A DNA stretch of 64,000 nucleotides from Coriobacteriaceae bacterium (GTDB lineage: Bacteria; Actinomycetota; Coriobacteriia; Coriobacteriales; Coriobacteriaceae), in the NCBI GenBank assembly GCA_030525945.1, contig JAUNDT010000001.1, positions 1 through 64,000 of the forward strand, read 5' to 3'. Both the position numbers and the translations under genes were made by a program. The notes under the pieces were generated by a model. The model had not been told where the DNA came from and searched no databases. It saw only the letters and a program-made list of their open reading frames with translations. Of this stretch, positions 1 to 8,484 are shown one piece after another; within the stretch, counting starts at the first letter, position 1; each line of letters starts with the position of its first letter.

Positions 1-250
1 TCATGCCGAAAAACAGGGGGATACCAGGTTGACAAAACCATAGAGACACCCCCCAGCAAGGGATAGGTTTCCCGGCCAGTCACCCAAACCACCCCAACAC
101 AAGAAAGATTTCCCGGCGGGCAGCCCAAGCCGTCCCCAATGTGAGAGAGTTTCGCAACAAGCCGCACGCCCCTACCGCGAGGGAGGTCTCCATGCCGACC
201 TGCCAAACCACCCCAATGCATGAGGGTTTCCCGGCAAGCCGTCCAACTCC
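1..250. repeat. Degenerate ~40-bp tandem repeats
   Basis: No gene is seen in this stretch downstream of the exporter permease. It holds about six degenerate copies of a unit near 40 bp, built from AAACCACCCCAA, a GGGAGG-like block and TTTCCCGGC. TTTCCCGGC occurs at 68-76, 109-117 and 227-235. The same vocabulary recurs near 42240-42480, so this looks like a family of intergenic palindromic repeats rather than coding DNA. Confidence 0.6.
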
Positions 251-253
251 CAA

Positions 254-285
254 TGAAAAGGGAGGTTTGCTTGCAAACCTCCCTT
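254..285 (-). terminator. Intrinsic terminator of the Bce-type exporter operon
   Basis: An 11-bp stem (GGGAGGTTTGC at 260-270 against its complement at 273-283) has a 2-nt loop. On the minus strand it is followed by TTTTC. It lies about 30 bp past the permease stop codon. Confidence 0.7.
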
Positions 286-313
286 AACCCTAAAGCTTCA
301 CGGGCGCACCCAG

Positions 314-2503
314 CTAATGCGCGTGCCGCAGGCGAATCGAATCGCGCACGATACCCCTGCTCATAACGTAGGTCACCACAAAGTAGCCGCCGTAGCACAG
401 CAGGAAGATCCCACAGGTCACGCCCACCATGCCGCCAATCGACATGCCGCCGAACAGCTCCACGATCTCAATGACCACATCAAGGGCCACAAACGAGTGC
501 GCCACAGCGATAACCAGCGGAAATACGAAGAACACCGCCTGCTGCACCAGCACCGAGCGCATGATCTCGGCGTGCGAGGTGCCCAGCTCGGACAGGATGC
601 GGCAGCTCTTGCCGGAATCAGCCACGTTCGACAGCTGCTGGATCGTAAGGATCGCCGCGCATGCCACCACGAGCACAAAGCCGATGTAAATCGCCAGGTA
701 GCTAATGAGGCCGTTCATAGTGTTCGTAGACTCGTACGACTGCACGCGCGTCATCTCCATGCCCCAAATGCCGCACTCGTTACCCGTGTCGTTCAGCAGC
801 TGGCCGTAGCTGCGCTGCTGGCGCACGTACCCCTCGGTTTCCTCGTACGACAGGCCGTCCTTGTAGTTCACGAGCACGTTACTCGCATACACCGGGAACC
901 CGCCCTGCTCAATCACCTCGTCGGGGACGATGACCGTGCCGGGGTTGCTGCCCATGGTCGAGTCCACAAATGCGCTCGCGTCCTCGTTCACGCGATCGAC
1001 AACGGGGGTCAGCGTGTGACCGGCGATCTCGAGCTCAACCCCCTTGCTCAACACGGCGTTATATACATCGTTGACGGTGCTGCCCATATCGCTGGTGATC
1101 AGGTATCCGTCGCTTCCCAGCTCGATCTCGTCCATGCCGCGGAAACGCAGGTAATCGTTGTACTCGCTCTCAGGCATGAGGTAGAGGCCCATAACGTTGG
1201 TGTCGGCGCTGCCCATGCCCTTGGGAATCGGCATGTTCACGGCGTCGCACAGGGCGCCCAGGTTCACCACGTTCTCCTGCCCGCCGCGCGGAATGGACTC
1301 GTAGAGCTGCGTCTGCACGTGGTCGCCGGCGATGCGCGCCAGGTCAAAGTGCTCGCCCGTCTCGGCCATGACATTCTGCTCGCCCGCCTTGATGATGTCC
1401 ACGGGGCCGTCGGGCAGCGCCATCCGGGGCTCGCCATCCTCGATAGCGGCATCGCTGCTCATCTCAAGCGTCATCGGCGTGTAGTACATCACGGTGCGCG
1501 AATAATCCGCGGGCGTGACGCGCTCCACGGTGGTGTTCATCACGTCGGCGATGCTCATGCCGCCGGTAACGCTGGTAATGGCCAAAAACAGGATCATCGA
1601 GATGATAGCCATCGAAAAGCTCACGGTGTTCACCTTGGCCGAGAGCTGGCGCATGGTGAACATGTTGAGCCCGCGCCAGTACAGCCCGCGCGCGCCCTGC
1701 AGCACCTTGAGCATAAAGCCCGAGAAGCCAAAGAAGAACAGAATGGTGCCGGCGGTGACCATGCCCGTGGTGAGGCCGAACTGCCCCATCGCGGCGTCCA
1801 TGTCGCTCGGCGCGGCATCGATGGGCAAGCCGTCGCGCAGCAGGCGGAGGTACGCCACGCCAATGAGCGCGCAGCCCACCACGAACAGCGCGGCAGATGC
1901 CCAGGGGTTACGTACCTTGATCGACTCGCTGCGGCGATCGGCGCTCATGAGGTCGATCACCTTGGCGCGGCGCACCACGCGCAGGTTGAACAGCAGCGTG
2001 ACCGCAAAGATCGCCAGCAGGCACAGCGCCGTGTAGAACAGCGCCGTCCAGGAGAAGAAAAAGTGGAAGTCGGCGATCTGCGTTTTGAACAGCGAGGCTG
2101 TAAAGAACGTCATGACCTGCGAAAGTCCCACGCCGCATGCGATGCCCAGCACAAACGCCGCGCCGGATACGATGGCGGTCTCGAGCGCCATGATGCGCGA
2201 CACCTGCCCACGGCTCATGCCGAGCACCTGGTACAGGCCTAATTCCTTCTTGCGCCGCTTCATGATGAAGTTGTTCGCGTACACCATCAAAAAGCCCATG
2301 ACGAACGCCAGGAACATGGTCAAGCCGCTAATGATGCCGCCCAGCAGCTCGGAAAGGCCCTCCTCCATGGTGACAAAATCAACCTGGATGGAGATGGTGT
2401 TGAACGCGTAAAACACGGTGACGGACAGCGTAAGCGTGAGCAGGTACACCAGGTAGTCCCGGCTCGCGCGGCGCACGTTGCCCCAAGCGAGCTTACAGAG
2501 CAT
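314..2503 (-). CDS. ABC exporter permease, BceB/FtsX-like
   Basis: Integral membrane subunit of a peptide-antibiotic (bacitracin-type) ABC exporter or sensor. The protein is about 729 aa, with an N-terminal membrane segment, two FtsX-type blocks of three helices (around residues 55-270 and near the C-terminus) and a large extracellular domain between about 320 and 590. That arrangement is the BceB layout, although this one is somewhat longer than usual. The ATG at 2503 is preferred over 2518 because GGGGAGGG sits 7 nt upstream of it. The reading frame overlaps the end of the ATPase gene, so the two are translationally coupled. Substrate is unknown, and no two-component system lies in the window. 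Confidence 0.85.
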   Translation of the reverse strand: MLCKLAWGNVRRASRDYLVYLLTLTLSVTVFYAFNTISIQVDFVTMEEGLSELLGGIISGLTMFLAFVMGFLMVYANNFIMKRRKKELGLYQVLGMSRGQVSRIMALETAIVSGAAFVLGIACGVGLSQVMTFFTASLFKTQIADFHFFFSWTALFYTALCLLAIFAVTLLFNLRVVRRAKVIDLMSADRRSESIKVRNPWASAALFVVGCALIGVAYLRLLRDGLPIDAAPSDMDAAMGQFGLTTGMVTAGTILFFFGFSGFMLKVLQGARGLYWRGLNMFTMRQLSAKVNTVSFSMAIISMILFLAITSVTGGMSIADVMNTTVERVTPADYSRTVMYYTPMTLEMSSDAAIEDGEPRMALPDGPVDIIKAGEQNVMAETGEHFDLARIAGDHVQTQLYESIPRGGQENVVNLGALCDAVNMPIPKGMGSADTNVMGLYLMPESEYNDYLRFRGMDEIELGSDGYLITSDMGSTVNDVYNAVLSKGVELEIAGHTLTPVVDRVNEDASAFVDSTMGSNPGTVIVPDEVIEQGGFPVYASNVLVNYKDGLSYEETEGYVRQQRSYGQLLNDTGNECGIWGMEMTRVQSYESTNTMNGLISYLAIYIGFVLVVACAAILTIQQLSNVADSGKSCRILSELGTSHAEIMRSVLVQQAVFFVFPLVIAVAHSFVALDVVIEIVELFGGMSIGGMVGVTCGIFLLCYGGYFVVTYVMSRGIVRDSIRLRHAH

Positions 2504-3290
2504 CGGAGCCCTCCCCACCCATCATGGCCACGACTTCCATGATACGGTCGAAGAACTCGCGGCGCGGGCTGTCCCCACGGCGGAGCTCGGTGAACACGCG
2601 GCCGTCGCGGATGAACAGCACGCGGTTGGTGTAGCTCGCGGCAAAGCTGTCGTGCGTGACCATGAGCACGGTCGCCTGGTACTGGCGGTTCATGCTCTCA
2701 AAGCTCTCGAGCAGCAGGCGGGCGTTCTTGGAGTCCAAGGCGCCCGTGGGCTCGTCGGCCAGAATGATCGCCGGGTCGGTCACGAGGGCGCGAGCTGCGG
2801 CAACGCGCTGCTGCTGGCCGCCGGACATCTGGTAGGGGTACTTGTCGAGCACCGCGGCAATGTCCAGACGCTGCGCCACCTGCTCCACGCGCGCCATCGT
2901 TTCCTTGGCGGGCGTGCGCGCGATCGTGAGCGGCAGTGCGATGTTCTCGCGCGCGGTCAGCGTGTCGAGCAGGTTCGAATCCTGGAAGATAAAGCCCAGC
3001 TGTTCCCGGCGGAAGCGCGTGAGCTTATCGGACTTCATACGCGTCACGTCCACGCCGCCAATGAGCACACTGCCGCTCGTCACCGAGTCGATGGTGGACA
3101 CGCAGTTGAGCAGCGTGGACTTACCGGAGCCCGAGGCGCCCATGATGCCCACGAACTCGCCCTTCTCCACCGTGAACGACACGTCGGCGAGCGCACGCGT
3201 AACGCTGCCGCGGCTGCCGTACACCTTCTCGACATGCTGAACGGACAAAACGGGGGCGGTGGCGCCAAGCCCAGATATCGTCTGCTTCAT
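2493..3290 (-). CDS. ABC exporter ATP-binding protein, BceA-like
   Basis: Cytoplasmic ATPase partner of the permease encoded just downstream. The 265-aa protein shows Walker A (GASGSGKST), the signature MSGGQQQR, Walker B ([12 protein letters not shown]) and an H-loop (VTHD). DEPTGALD is typical of the MacB/LolD/BceA branch. Its ribosome site (GAAAGGAG) overlaps the stop region of the small membrane ORF upstream, so three genes probably form one operon. The family commonly detoxifies cell-wall-active peptides; the substrate here is an inference. Confidence 0.92.
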   Translation of the reverse strand: MKQTISGLGATAPVLSVQHVEKVYGSRGSVTRALADVSFTVEKGEFVGIMGASGSGKSTLLNCVSTIDSVTSGSVLIGGVDVTRMKSDKLTRFRREQLGFIFQDSNLLDTLTARENIALPLTIARTPAKETMARVEQVAQRLDIAAVLDKYPYQMSGGQQQRVAAARALVTDPAIILADEPTGALDSKNARLLLESFESMNRQYQATVLMVTHDSFAASYTNRVLFIRDGRVFTELRRGDSPRREFFDRIMEVVAMMGGEGSDAL

Positions 3291-3305
3291 AAGAACAGCT
3301 CCTTT

Positions 3306-3434
3306 CTACTGAGAAACAACGGCGAGGATCGCGAGCATCCCGCAAGCGAGCACCGCCATGACGCCCAGCCACAGCGTCATCTCGACCTGACTCATGCTTG
3401 CCTGCACAACCTTGTCGTCCACTGCGTTCTTCAT
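3306..3434 (-). CDS. 42-aa single-pass membrane peptide heading the exporter operon
   Basis: This reading frame of 42 codons is preceded by a strong ribosome site (AGGAAGGGAG) and ends 15 bp before the ATPase start. The N-terminal half is polar (KNAVDDKVVQASMSQ); the second half is one hydrophobic helix (WLGVMAVLACGMLAILAVV) ending SQ. No family is recognised. Position suggests an accessory subunit, a regulator of the exporter, or a leader whose translation couples to the ATPase. Support comes from the ribosome site, the position and the clean membrane helix. Confidence 0.65.
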   Translation of the reverse strand: MKNAVDDKVVQASMSQVEMTLWLGVMAVLACGMLAILAVVSQ

Positions 3435-3490
3435 GACGAGCTCCCTTCCTGGAGTCGAACGGCCGCGCACGGCCTTGGATTTCCTCGACC

Positions 3491-3557
3491 CCTATACTCG
3501 CAGGACCTCGTCTGCGCAACCATCGATTTGCCTTACAGTACTATTACGCTCTCGTAA
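3491..3557 (-). promoter_or_regulatory. Promoter of the exporter operon and upstream inverted repeat
   Basis: On the minus strand TTGCGC (3514-3519) and TATAGG (3491-3496) are separated by 17 bp. About 25 bp further upstream lies the perfect inverted repeat TTACG-CTCT-CGTAA (3544-3557). This is a plausible activator site of the kind BceR-type regulators use. It also sits immediately before the divergent MutT-Vsr gene. Confidence 0.45.
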
Positions 3558-3570
3558 GGTTACTCAACGA

Positions 3571-4542
3571 ATGCTTAAGGCGGTGGGCATGGCACATACC
3601 AAGCAGGTGGCAGCGGGCATCATTCAGCGCGTGGGCGAGGATGGCGAGCACGAGTTTCTCGTTGCGCAGCGCGGGCACGGCTCCATGGAGGGCTACTGGG
3701 AGTTTCCCGGCGGCAAAATCGAGCATGGCGAGACCGCGGCCGAGGCATGCGAGCGCGAGCTTGCGGAGGAGCTGAACGTACGCGTGAGCAACGTGCAGGA
3801 CTTCTACACGCTCGAGTACGACTACCCCGAGTTCCATCTGTCCATGAAGTGCTTTTCGTGCTCGCTTGCCGAGGGCGAAGACATCCCCGAGCCGCGCGAC
3901 GGGCAAAAGCAGCTTAAGTGGGTGAGGCGCGAGACGCTCGCCACGCTCGAATGGATGCCCGCCAATGCCGAGCTTATCGCCGCTCTGAGCGGTGTTGATG
4001 AGGACGATGCCCTTGTTCGCCGGCGCGCCGCTATTCGCAAGTCGATGCAGGGCAACAAGCGCAGAGACACCAAGCCTGAGCTGCTGGTGCGCCAGCGCCT
4101 GCGTGCGGCGAGTCTCACCGGGTATCGCCTAGACTGGGCCAAAGCGCCCGGGCGGCCCGACATCGCCTTCCCCGGGCGCAGAATCGCCATCTTTGTGAAC
4201 GGGTGCTATTGGCACCGCTGCCCGCACTGCAACCCGAGCGAGCCTCGCAAAAATGTTGAATACTGGCAGGCAAAGTTTCGCCGCAACATCGAGCGCGATC
4301 GCGAGGCTCTGGCCGAGCTAGAGGCGCTCGGCTGGCATGCCATTACCATTTGGGAATGCGAGCTCAAGCGCGCTCGCGTCGACGAGACCATGGATCGCGT
4401 TATTGAGGAGATTCGCTCCGTGACGCGTGAGCGCGATGCCGAGGCGGAGCGGCGCAAAGCGCTCCGTGAGGCTGAACGGCTCGCGCAGGCCCAGGCGAAG
4501 CTGCAGTCCCAGGACCAGCGGTCCCGCGGCGCGGACGCGTAG
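3571..4542 (+). CDS. MutT-type Nudix hydrolase fused to Vsr-type mismatch endonuclease
   Basis: A 323-aa two-domain protein. Residues about 8-138 are a MutT-like Nudix hydrolase with an intact Nudix box at 48-70 (GGKIEHGE followed by REL-EE). This family hydrolyses oxidised or non-canonical dNTPs. Residues about 150-310 are a very-short-patch repair endonuclease: DTKPE at 166-170, PGRPDIAFPGRR with the metal-binding Asp197, and the zinc-site segment GCYWHRCPHC at 211-220, then WECEL. Vsr nicks next to T:G mismatches left by deaminated 5-methylcytosine. No methyltransferase gene is nearby. Start 3571 or 3589 is possible; both give the full Nudix domain. The Lys/Arg/Ala-rich tail is probably disordered. 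Confidence 0.85.
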   Translation: MLKAVGMAHTKQVAAGIIQRVGEDGEHEFLVAQRGHGSMEGYWEFPGGKIEHGETAAEACERELAEELNVRVSNVQDFYTLEYDYPEFHLSMKCFSCSLAEGEDIPEPRDGQKQLKWVRRETLATLEWMPANAELIAALSGVDEDDALVRRRAAIRKSMQGNKRRDTKPELLVRQRLRAASLTGYRLDWAKAPGRPDIAFPGRRIAIFVNGCYWHRCPHCNPSEPRKNVEYWQAKFRRNIERDREALAELEALGWHAITIWECELKRARVDETMDRVIEEIRSVTRERDAEAERRKALREAERLAQAQAKLQSQDQRSRGADA

Positions 4543-4556
4543 AAGAAAGGAAGCCC

Positions 4557-4811
4557 ATGCATATCAGTGCTTTTCAAGCGGAAGAGTTCGGAGACTTGCA
4601 GCGCCTCGTTGACGGGCTCTTTACCGGCCGCGAAACCATCGAGCGACTTGACCTCATTGTTCAGGCGGAGATTATGGACCTTGCCCCCGATTTGATTGAG
4701 ATCGTGACCCTTGTTCCGCCCGGGACGTACGATCGCCAGCGCCTGTGCGACCAGATAAACTCCGCCCTCGCCGCGCACGGCTGGGCCGCCACCTACGGGA
4801 CGGTGGAGTAA
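4557..4811 (+). CDS. Small conserved-looking protein of unknown function
   Basis: An 84-aa acidic soluble protein begins 14 bp after the MutT-Vsr stop with a strong ribosome site (AAAGGAAG), so the two genes are likely cotranscribed. It has no membrane segment, cysteine cluster or motif I recognise. The sequence reads like a compact alpha/beta domain with a long acidic hydrophobic middle (LDLIVQAEIMDLAPDLIEIV). The role is unknown; operon context suggests a possible link to DNA repair, but this is only guilt by association. Confidence 0.7.
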   Translation: MHISAFQAEEFGDLQRLVDGLFTGRETIERLDLIVQAEIMDLAPDLIEIVTLVPPGTYDRQRLCDQINSALAAHGWAATYGTVE

Positions 4812-4814
4812 GGC

Positions 4815-4975
4815 ACAGCTCCAGAGGTACCGCCCCGTCGGTACCTGTTAGCCCCCGACACCCTGCCGCGCGTAACAGGTCTACGGCATCTGTTACGCGG
4901 GTAGCACCCCTACGGCACCTGCTTGCTACGGCGCTTGAGCCACGGCGCCTGTTACCACGGTACCTGTTGCGTGCG
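4815..4975. repeat. Degenerate CCTGTTAC-type repeats
   Basis: The intergenic stretch carries at least six near-copies of a short element of the form GGYRCCTGTTAC (for example GGTACCTGTTA, GGCATCTGTTACG, GGCGCCTGTTACC), in the same orientation with irregular spacing. No reading frame with a ribosome site is seen. Confidence 0.5.
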
Positions 4976-4991
4976 GAGCCCCACGCGCCAC

Positions 4992-5022
4992 AAAAAAGGG
5001 GGACAGTGCGGAACCGTCCCCC
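4992..5022 (-). terminator. Intrinsic terminator after the aldolase gene
   Basis: Stem GGGGGAC (4998-5004) pairs with GTCCCCC (5016-5022) around an 11-nt loop. On the minus strand it is followed by TTTTTT. It lies 27 bp past the aldolase stop. Confidence 0.8.
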
Positions 5023-5048
5023 TCACATGCGCGTTGTTCGCGAGTGGC

Positions 5049-5897
5049 TTACGCGCGACCCACGGAGCCGAGGTTCTCCATGCGAACCTTGACGATCTTG
5101 GTGATCTCGTCGGCGCCGGCCTTGCCCGGGTTCTTCGGGTCGAAGTTGTTCGGGTTCTCAGCCATGTAGGCCATGTAGCCCTTGGTATAGGCCTGACGCA
5201 GCTCGGTGGCGTAGTTCACCTTGCAGATGCCGTTCTTGACGGCCTCGGCGACCTGCTCGTCCGGCACACCGGAGGTGCCGTGCAGAACCAGCGGCACGTC
5301 AACAGCGGCGCGGATGGCCTTCACGACGTCCTGGTCGATGTGGGGCTCCTCGGTGTACACGCCATGAGCGGTACCCACGCCAATGGCGAGGGAGGTGCAG
5401 CCGGTGCGCTCGACGAACTCCTTGGCCTCCACCGGATCGGTGTAGGGGGACTCGCCCTCGACCTCGACGTCGTCTTCCTTGCCGCCAACCTTGCCGAGCT
5501 CGGCCTCAACCGGGATGCCCATAGCGGCGCCAGCGTCGGCAACGAGCTTGGTGAGGGCGATGTTGTCCTCGAAGGTCTCGTGAGAACCGTCGATCATGAC
5601 AGAGGTGTAGCCGGTGCGAAGGGCCTTCATGCAGCGATCGTAGCCATCGCCATGGTCGAGGTGCAGGGCCACGGGCACGGAAGCGCGCTCGGCAGCAGCC
5701 TTAACCATGCCGTAGAAGTAGTCCAGGCCGGTCTTCTTGATGGTGCCAGAGGTGGTCTGCATGATGACGGGGGACTTGGTCTCCTCGGCAGCAGCCAGAA
5801 CGGCCATGACGAACTCAAGGTTCTCGACGTTGAAGGCGCCAACAGCGTAGTGGTTCTTCTGCGCGTCGAGCAGCATCTCCTTGGTGGTTACGAGCAT
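5049..5897 (-). CDS. Class II fructose/tagatose-bisphosphate aldolase
   Basis: A 282-aa zinc-dependent aldolase that cleaves a ketose 1,6-bisphosphate to dihydroxyacetone phosphate and glyceraldehyde 3-phosphate. HLDHGDGYD around residue 80 carries catalytic and zinc residues, followed by SVMIDGSHE, the zinc-loop Glu region, and VLHGTSG near residue 205. The short length fits the GatY/KbaY/Fba group. Start 5897 follows GAGAGGAG. Because the gene closes a cluster with AgaS, a deacetylase and a PfkB kinase, tagatose 1,6-bisphosphate is a likely substrate, but it could equally be the main glycolytic aldolase; sequence alone does not separate the two. Confidence 0.9.
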   Translation of the reverse strand: MLVTTKEMLLDAQKNHYAVGAFNVENLEFVMAVLAAAEETKSPVIMQTTSGTIKKTGLDYFYGMVKAAAERASVPVALHLDHGDGYDRCMKALRTGYTSVMIDGSHETFEDNIALTKLVADAGAAMGIPVEAELGKVGGKEDDVEVEGESPYTDPVEAKEFVERTGCTSLAIGVGTAHGVYTEEPHIDQDVVKAIRAAVDVPLVLHGTSGVPDEQVAEAVKNGICKVNYATELRQAYTKGYMAYMAENPNNFDPKNPGKAGADEITKIVKVRMENLGSVGRA

Positions 5898-6105
5898 TAT
5901 TTCTCCTCTCTCTCCGCCTTGTGGCGGTTGAAACACTAGTATCGCACGAATGGACCAAAGCCTGAATAATCTAAGACTTTTCCAGGTACCCCATCTCAAT
6001 CAACGGGGTTTAGCAGCGCCCGAGGTCACCGCGAAAGTTGAGGGCGCATGCGAGCAAGCTGCACCCCCGCGATTGCGCGGCGACCTCGAGAACCGTTGAA
6101 AGCAG

Positions 6106-7044
6106 CTAGAGCTCGGTGACCTCAACGGCGTTGTAGACCTCGTCCCAGCGCTCAATAACCAGATGGCCGGTCTGAGGATCCATAGCGTTGAGCTTGCCGC
6201 AGGTGTTGCCGGTCTTGAGCACGGTCACATCGTCCGCATCCGCCGCGATCGCGTGGGCAAAGCCCGCGATTGTGGAGTCGCCCGAACCCGTTGCGTTCAC
6301 AGCCGGGATGTCAGGCGTCTTGGCGCGGTAAATCTTGTCGCCGTGGAACGCGAAGGAGCCGGCAGCGCCCATGGACACCACGACCCACTCGATGCCGGCA
6401 AAACGGTCGTCAGCCTTGAGGGCGGCGGCGAGCTCGTTCACCTGCTCGGGCGTATAGCTCGTGCCCAGCAGCGCGTTAATCTCGGTGAGGTTGGGCTTGA
6501 GCAGCGTCGGAGCCCACGGGCACTCGAGCGCGGCGTCGAGCGCGGCGCCGGAGGTGTCGAGCAGGACCTTGACGCCGATCTTCTCCACGCAAAGCTCCAG
6601 AAGCTCGGCATAGTACGAAGCGGGCACGCCCTTGGGGAGGGAACCGGAAATCGTCACGCAGTCAGCCTTGGCGGCGAGTTCGGTGAACTTGGCGGTGAAG
6701 GCCGCGAGCTCCTCCTCAGACACGGTGGGGCCACTCTCGAGCAGCTCGGTCTGGTTGCCCTCATGCAGGATGTTCAGGCAGATGCGGGTCTCACCGGCGA
6801 TGAGCGTGAAGTCGTGCTTGATGCCGTCGGCATCCATAAGAGAGCCCATGTAGGCGCCCATGTGACCGCCAAGCAGGCCGGTCGCCACCACGTCGTCGCC
6901 CAGCTGGCACAGCACGCGGCTCACGTTCAGGCCCTTGCCGCCCGCGGTCTTCTTAGGCATCACGCGATTGACGTCGTCGATGACGAGCTTATCCAGCTGA
7001 TAGGCGGTGTCAATCGCCGGGTTCATGGTCACAGTCAGAATCAT
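6106..7044 (-). CDS. PfkB-family sugar-phosphate kinase (tagatose-6-phosphate or 1-phosphofructokinase)
   Basis: A 312-aa ribokinase-fold kinase. It opens with ILTVTMNPAID, has GGKGLNVSRVL near residue 38 and the anion-hole/catalytic segment NATGSGDSTIAGF near 250, where Asp is the catalytic base. It resembles LacC and FruK, which phosphorylate tagatose 6-phosphate or fructose 1-phosphate at the remaining hydroxyl. Start 7044 follows GGGAAAGGAA. It lies 55 bp downstream of nagA and about 200 bp before the aldolase gene. Operon context favours tagatose-6-phosphate kinase; the specific substrate is inferred. Confidence 0.85.
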   Translation of the reverse strand: MILTVTMNPAIDTAYQLDKLVIDDVNRVMPKKTAGGKGLNVSRVLCQLGDDVVATGLLGGHMGAYMGSLMDADGIKHDFTLIAGETRICLNILHEGNQTELLESGPTVSEEELAAFTAKFTELAAKADCVTISGSLPKGVPASYYAELLELCVEKIGVKVLLDTSGAALDAALECPWAPTLLKPNLTEINALLGTSYTPEQVNELAAALKADDRFAGIEWVVVSMGAAGSFAFHGDKIYRAKTPDIPAVNATGSGDSTIAGFAHAIAADADDVTVLKTGNTCGKLNAMDPQTGHLVIERWDEVYNAVEVTEL

Positions 7045-7098
7045 TGGGGTTCCTTTCCCAATCAAACGCGAATCGATGGTTTCGATTACGAGCAAGCT

Positions 7099-8259
7099 CT
7101 ACGCCTTGTAGACGCTCTCGCCGCCGAGGTAGGTCTCGACGAGCGTGAGGTCGGGGTTCAGCACGACGAAATCGGCGTGACGGCCAGGACGGATGGAACC
7201 GCAGACGTCGGCGATATCGTTTGCCTCAGCAGGAGCCTGGGTGGCCATGTACACGGCCTCGGCCTTGGTGGCCACGCCCCAGTCGGCGACGTTCTTCACG
7301 GCGTCCTTCATGTTGAGGATGGAGCCCGCGAGCGAACCGCCGTCCTTCAGGCGAGCGGTGCCCTCGGCCACGACCACGGGCAGCTCGCCCAGGAAGTAGT
7401 CACCATCGGGGCAGCCACCGGCGCACATGCAGTCGGTGATGAGCGCGACATGCTCGTGACCCTTGGCGTGCATCACAATGCCCGCAGAGGTGGGGTTCAC
7501 GTGATGACCGTCGCAGATGAGCTCGGAGTAGGACTTGTCCTGGCTGGAAAGCGCAGCGCCGACCATGCCGGGCTCGCGGTGGTGCAGGCCGCTCATGCCG
7601 TTGTAGGTGTGGACGAACACCTTGGCGCCGGCGTCGAGGCAGGCCTTGGCCTCGTCGCACGTGGCGGCGGAGTGACCGAGCGCCACAACGACGCCGGAGG
7701 CAACGGCCTCAGCGGTGAAGGCGGCAGCGCCCTCGTGTTCAGGAGCGACGGCGACCTTCTTGACCAGGCCGTGGGCGGCCTCCTGCCACGCGTTGAGCTT
7801 CTCCATGGTGGGAGCGCAGAGGTACGCGGGGTTCTGAGCGCCCTTGTACTTCTCGGTGAAGAACGGGCCCTCCAGGAAGATACCCTGAATGCGAGCGTGG
7901 GGCGTATCGTCGCCGGCCTCAACATACTCGGCAACGCGAGCGCAAGCGTCCACGAGCTGCTCGGTACCAGCGGTGAGCGTGGTGGGCAGATAGCTCGTCA
8001 CGCCATTGCGCAGGATACCGCGGGACACGGCGGCCACGCTCTCGACCTTGCAGTCCATGATGTCGCAGCCGTCAAAGCCGTGGATGTGGGTGTCAACATA
8101 GCCAGGGGCGATCTCGTAGCCGGAGTAATCGCGGATCTCGCAGCTCGGCTCCTCGGTGACGTGCTCTCCGAACACGCCGTCCTCGACCATCAGGTAGCCG
8201 CCACGCGCAACGCGGGTGGGCAGATAAAAAGCGTCGGCCTTAATTGCATAGGTGCTCAT
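7099..8259 (-). CDS. nagA: N-acetylhexosamine-6-phosphate deacetylase (NagA/AgaA type)
   Basis: A 386-aa metal-dependent amidohydrolase that removes acetate from GlcNAc-6-P or GalNAc-6-P. Visible landmarks are YVDTHIHGFDG near residue 57 (metal-binding HxH), LEGPFF with the catalytic-site Glu near 125, ALGHSAAT near 195, HTYNGMSGLHHREPG near 217, and DCM near 275. Start 8259 follows GTGAGGAG. Between AgaS and the PfkB kinase it supplies the amino-sugar phosphate for isomerisation. Whether it prefers the galacto or gluco epimer cannot be read from sequence. Confidence 0.92.
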   Translation of the reverse strand: MSTYAIKADAFYLPTRVARGGYLMVEDGVFGEHVTEEPSCEIRDYSGYEIAPGYVDTHIHGFDGCDIMDCKVESVAAVSRGILRNGVTSYLPTTLTAGTEQLVDACARVAEYVEAGDDTPHARIQGIFLEGPFFTEKYKGAQNPAYLCAPTMEKLNAWQEAAHGLVKKVAVAPEHEGAAAFTAEAVASGVVVALGHSAATCDEAKACLDAGAKVFVHTYNGMSGLHHREPGMVGAALSSQDKSYSELICDGHHVNPTSAGIVMHAKGHEHVALITDCMCAGGCPDGDYFLGELPVVVAEGTARLKDGGSLAGSILNMKDAVKNVADWGVATKAEAVYMATQAPAEANDIADVCGSIRPGRHADFVVLNPDLTLVETYLGGESVYKA

Positions 8260-8390
8260 GGTGTTCTCCTCACACGGTATTGATGCACATACTGCCTTTG
8301 TACCCATTTAGACAATGCTTCGTCCACTCCCCTACTGGCAACGCATGCATGCGCCGGAGCCGCAGGGAGCATCGCTGAGGACAAAGCAAA

Positions 8391-8428
8391 GAGGCGCCCG
8401 CTCCGTCCAAGGACAGGGCGGGCGCCTC
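8391..8428 (-). terminator. Hairpin between agaS and nagA
   Basis: An 11-bp perfect GC-rich stem (8391-8401 with 8418-8428) is followed on the minus strand by TTTGCTTTG. It probably lowers readthrough from agaS into nagA rather than fully stopping it, as the downstream genes have no obvious strong promoter. Confidence 0.55.
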
Positions 8429-8484
8429 GAAATTCAGCGACGTGCGCAGGAGGGCTTACCCCTCATGCGCACAAAGAGGCGAAC

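Noticed and set aside
317-2242. 641-codon open frame on the plus strand opposite the exporter permease
   Set aside because: Composition is His/Arg/Ala-rich, as expected for the antisense of a GC-rich gene; no ribosome site or domain.
3394-3570. Longer N-terminus for the MutT-Vsr protein
   Set aside because: The extra codons overlap the divergent promoter and small membrane ORF and add nothing typical of Nudix proteins.
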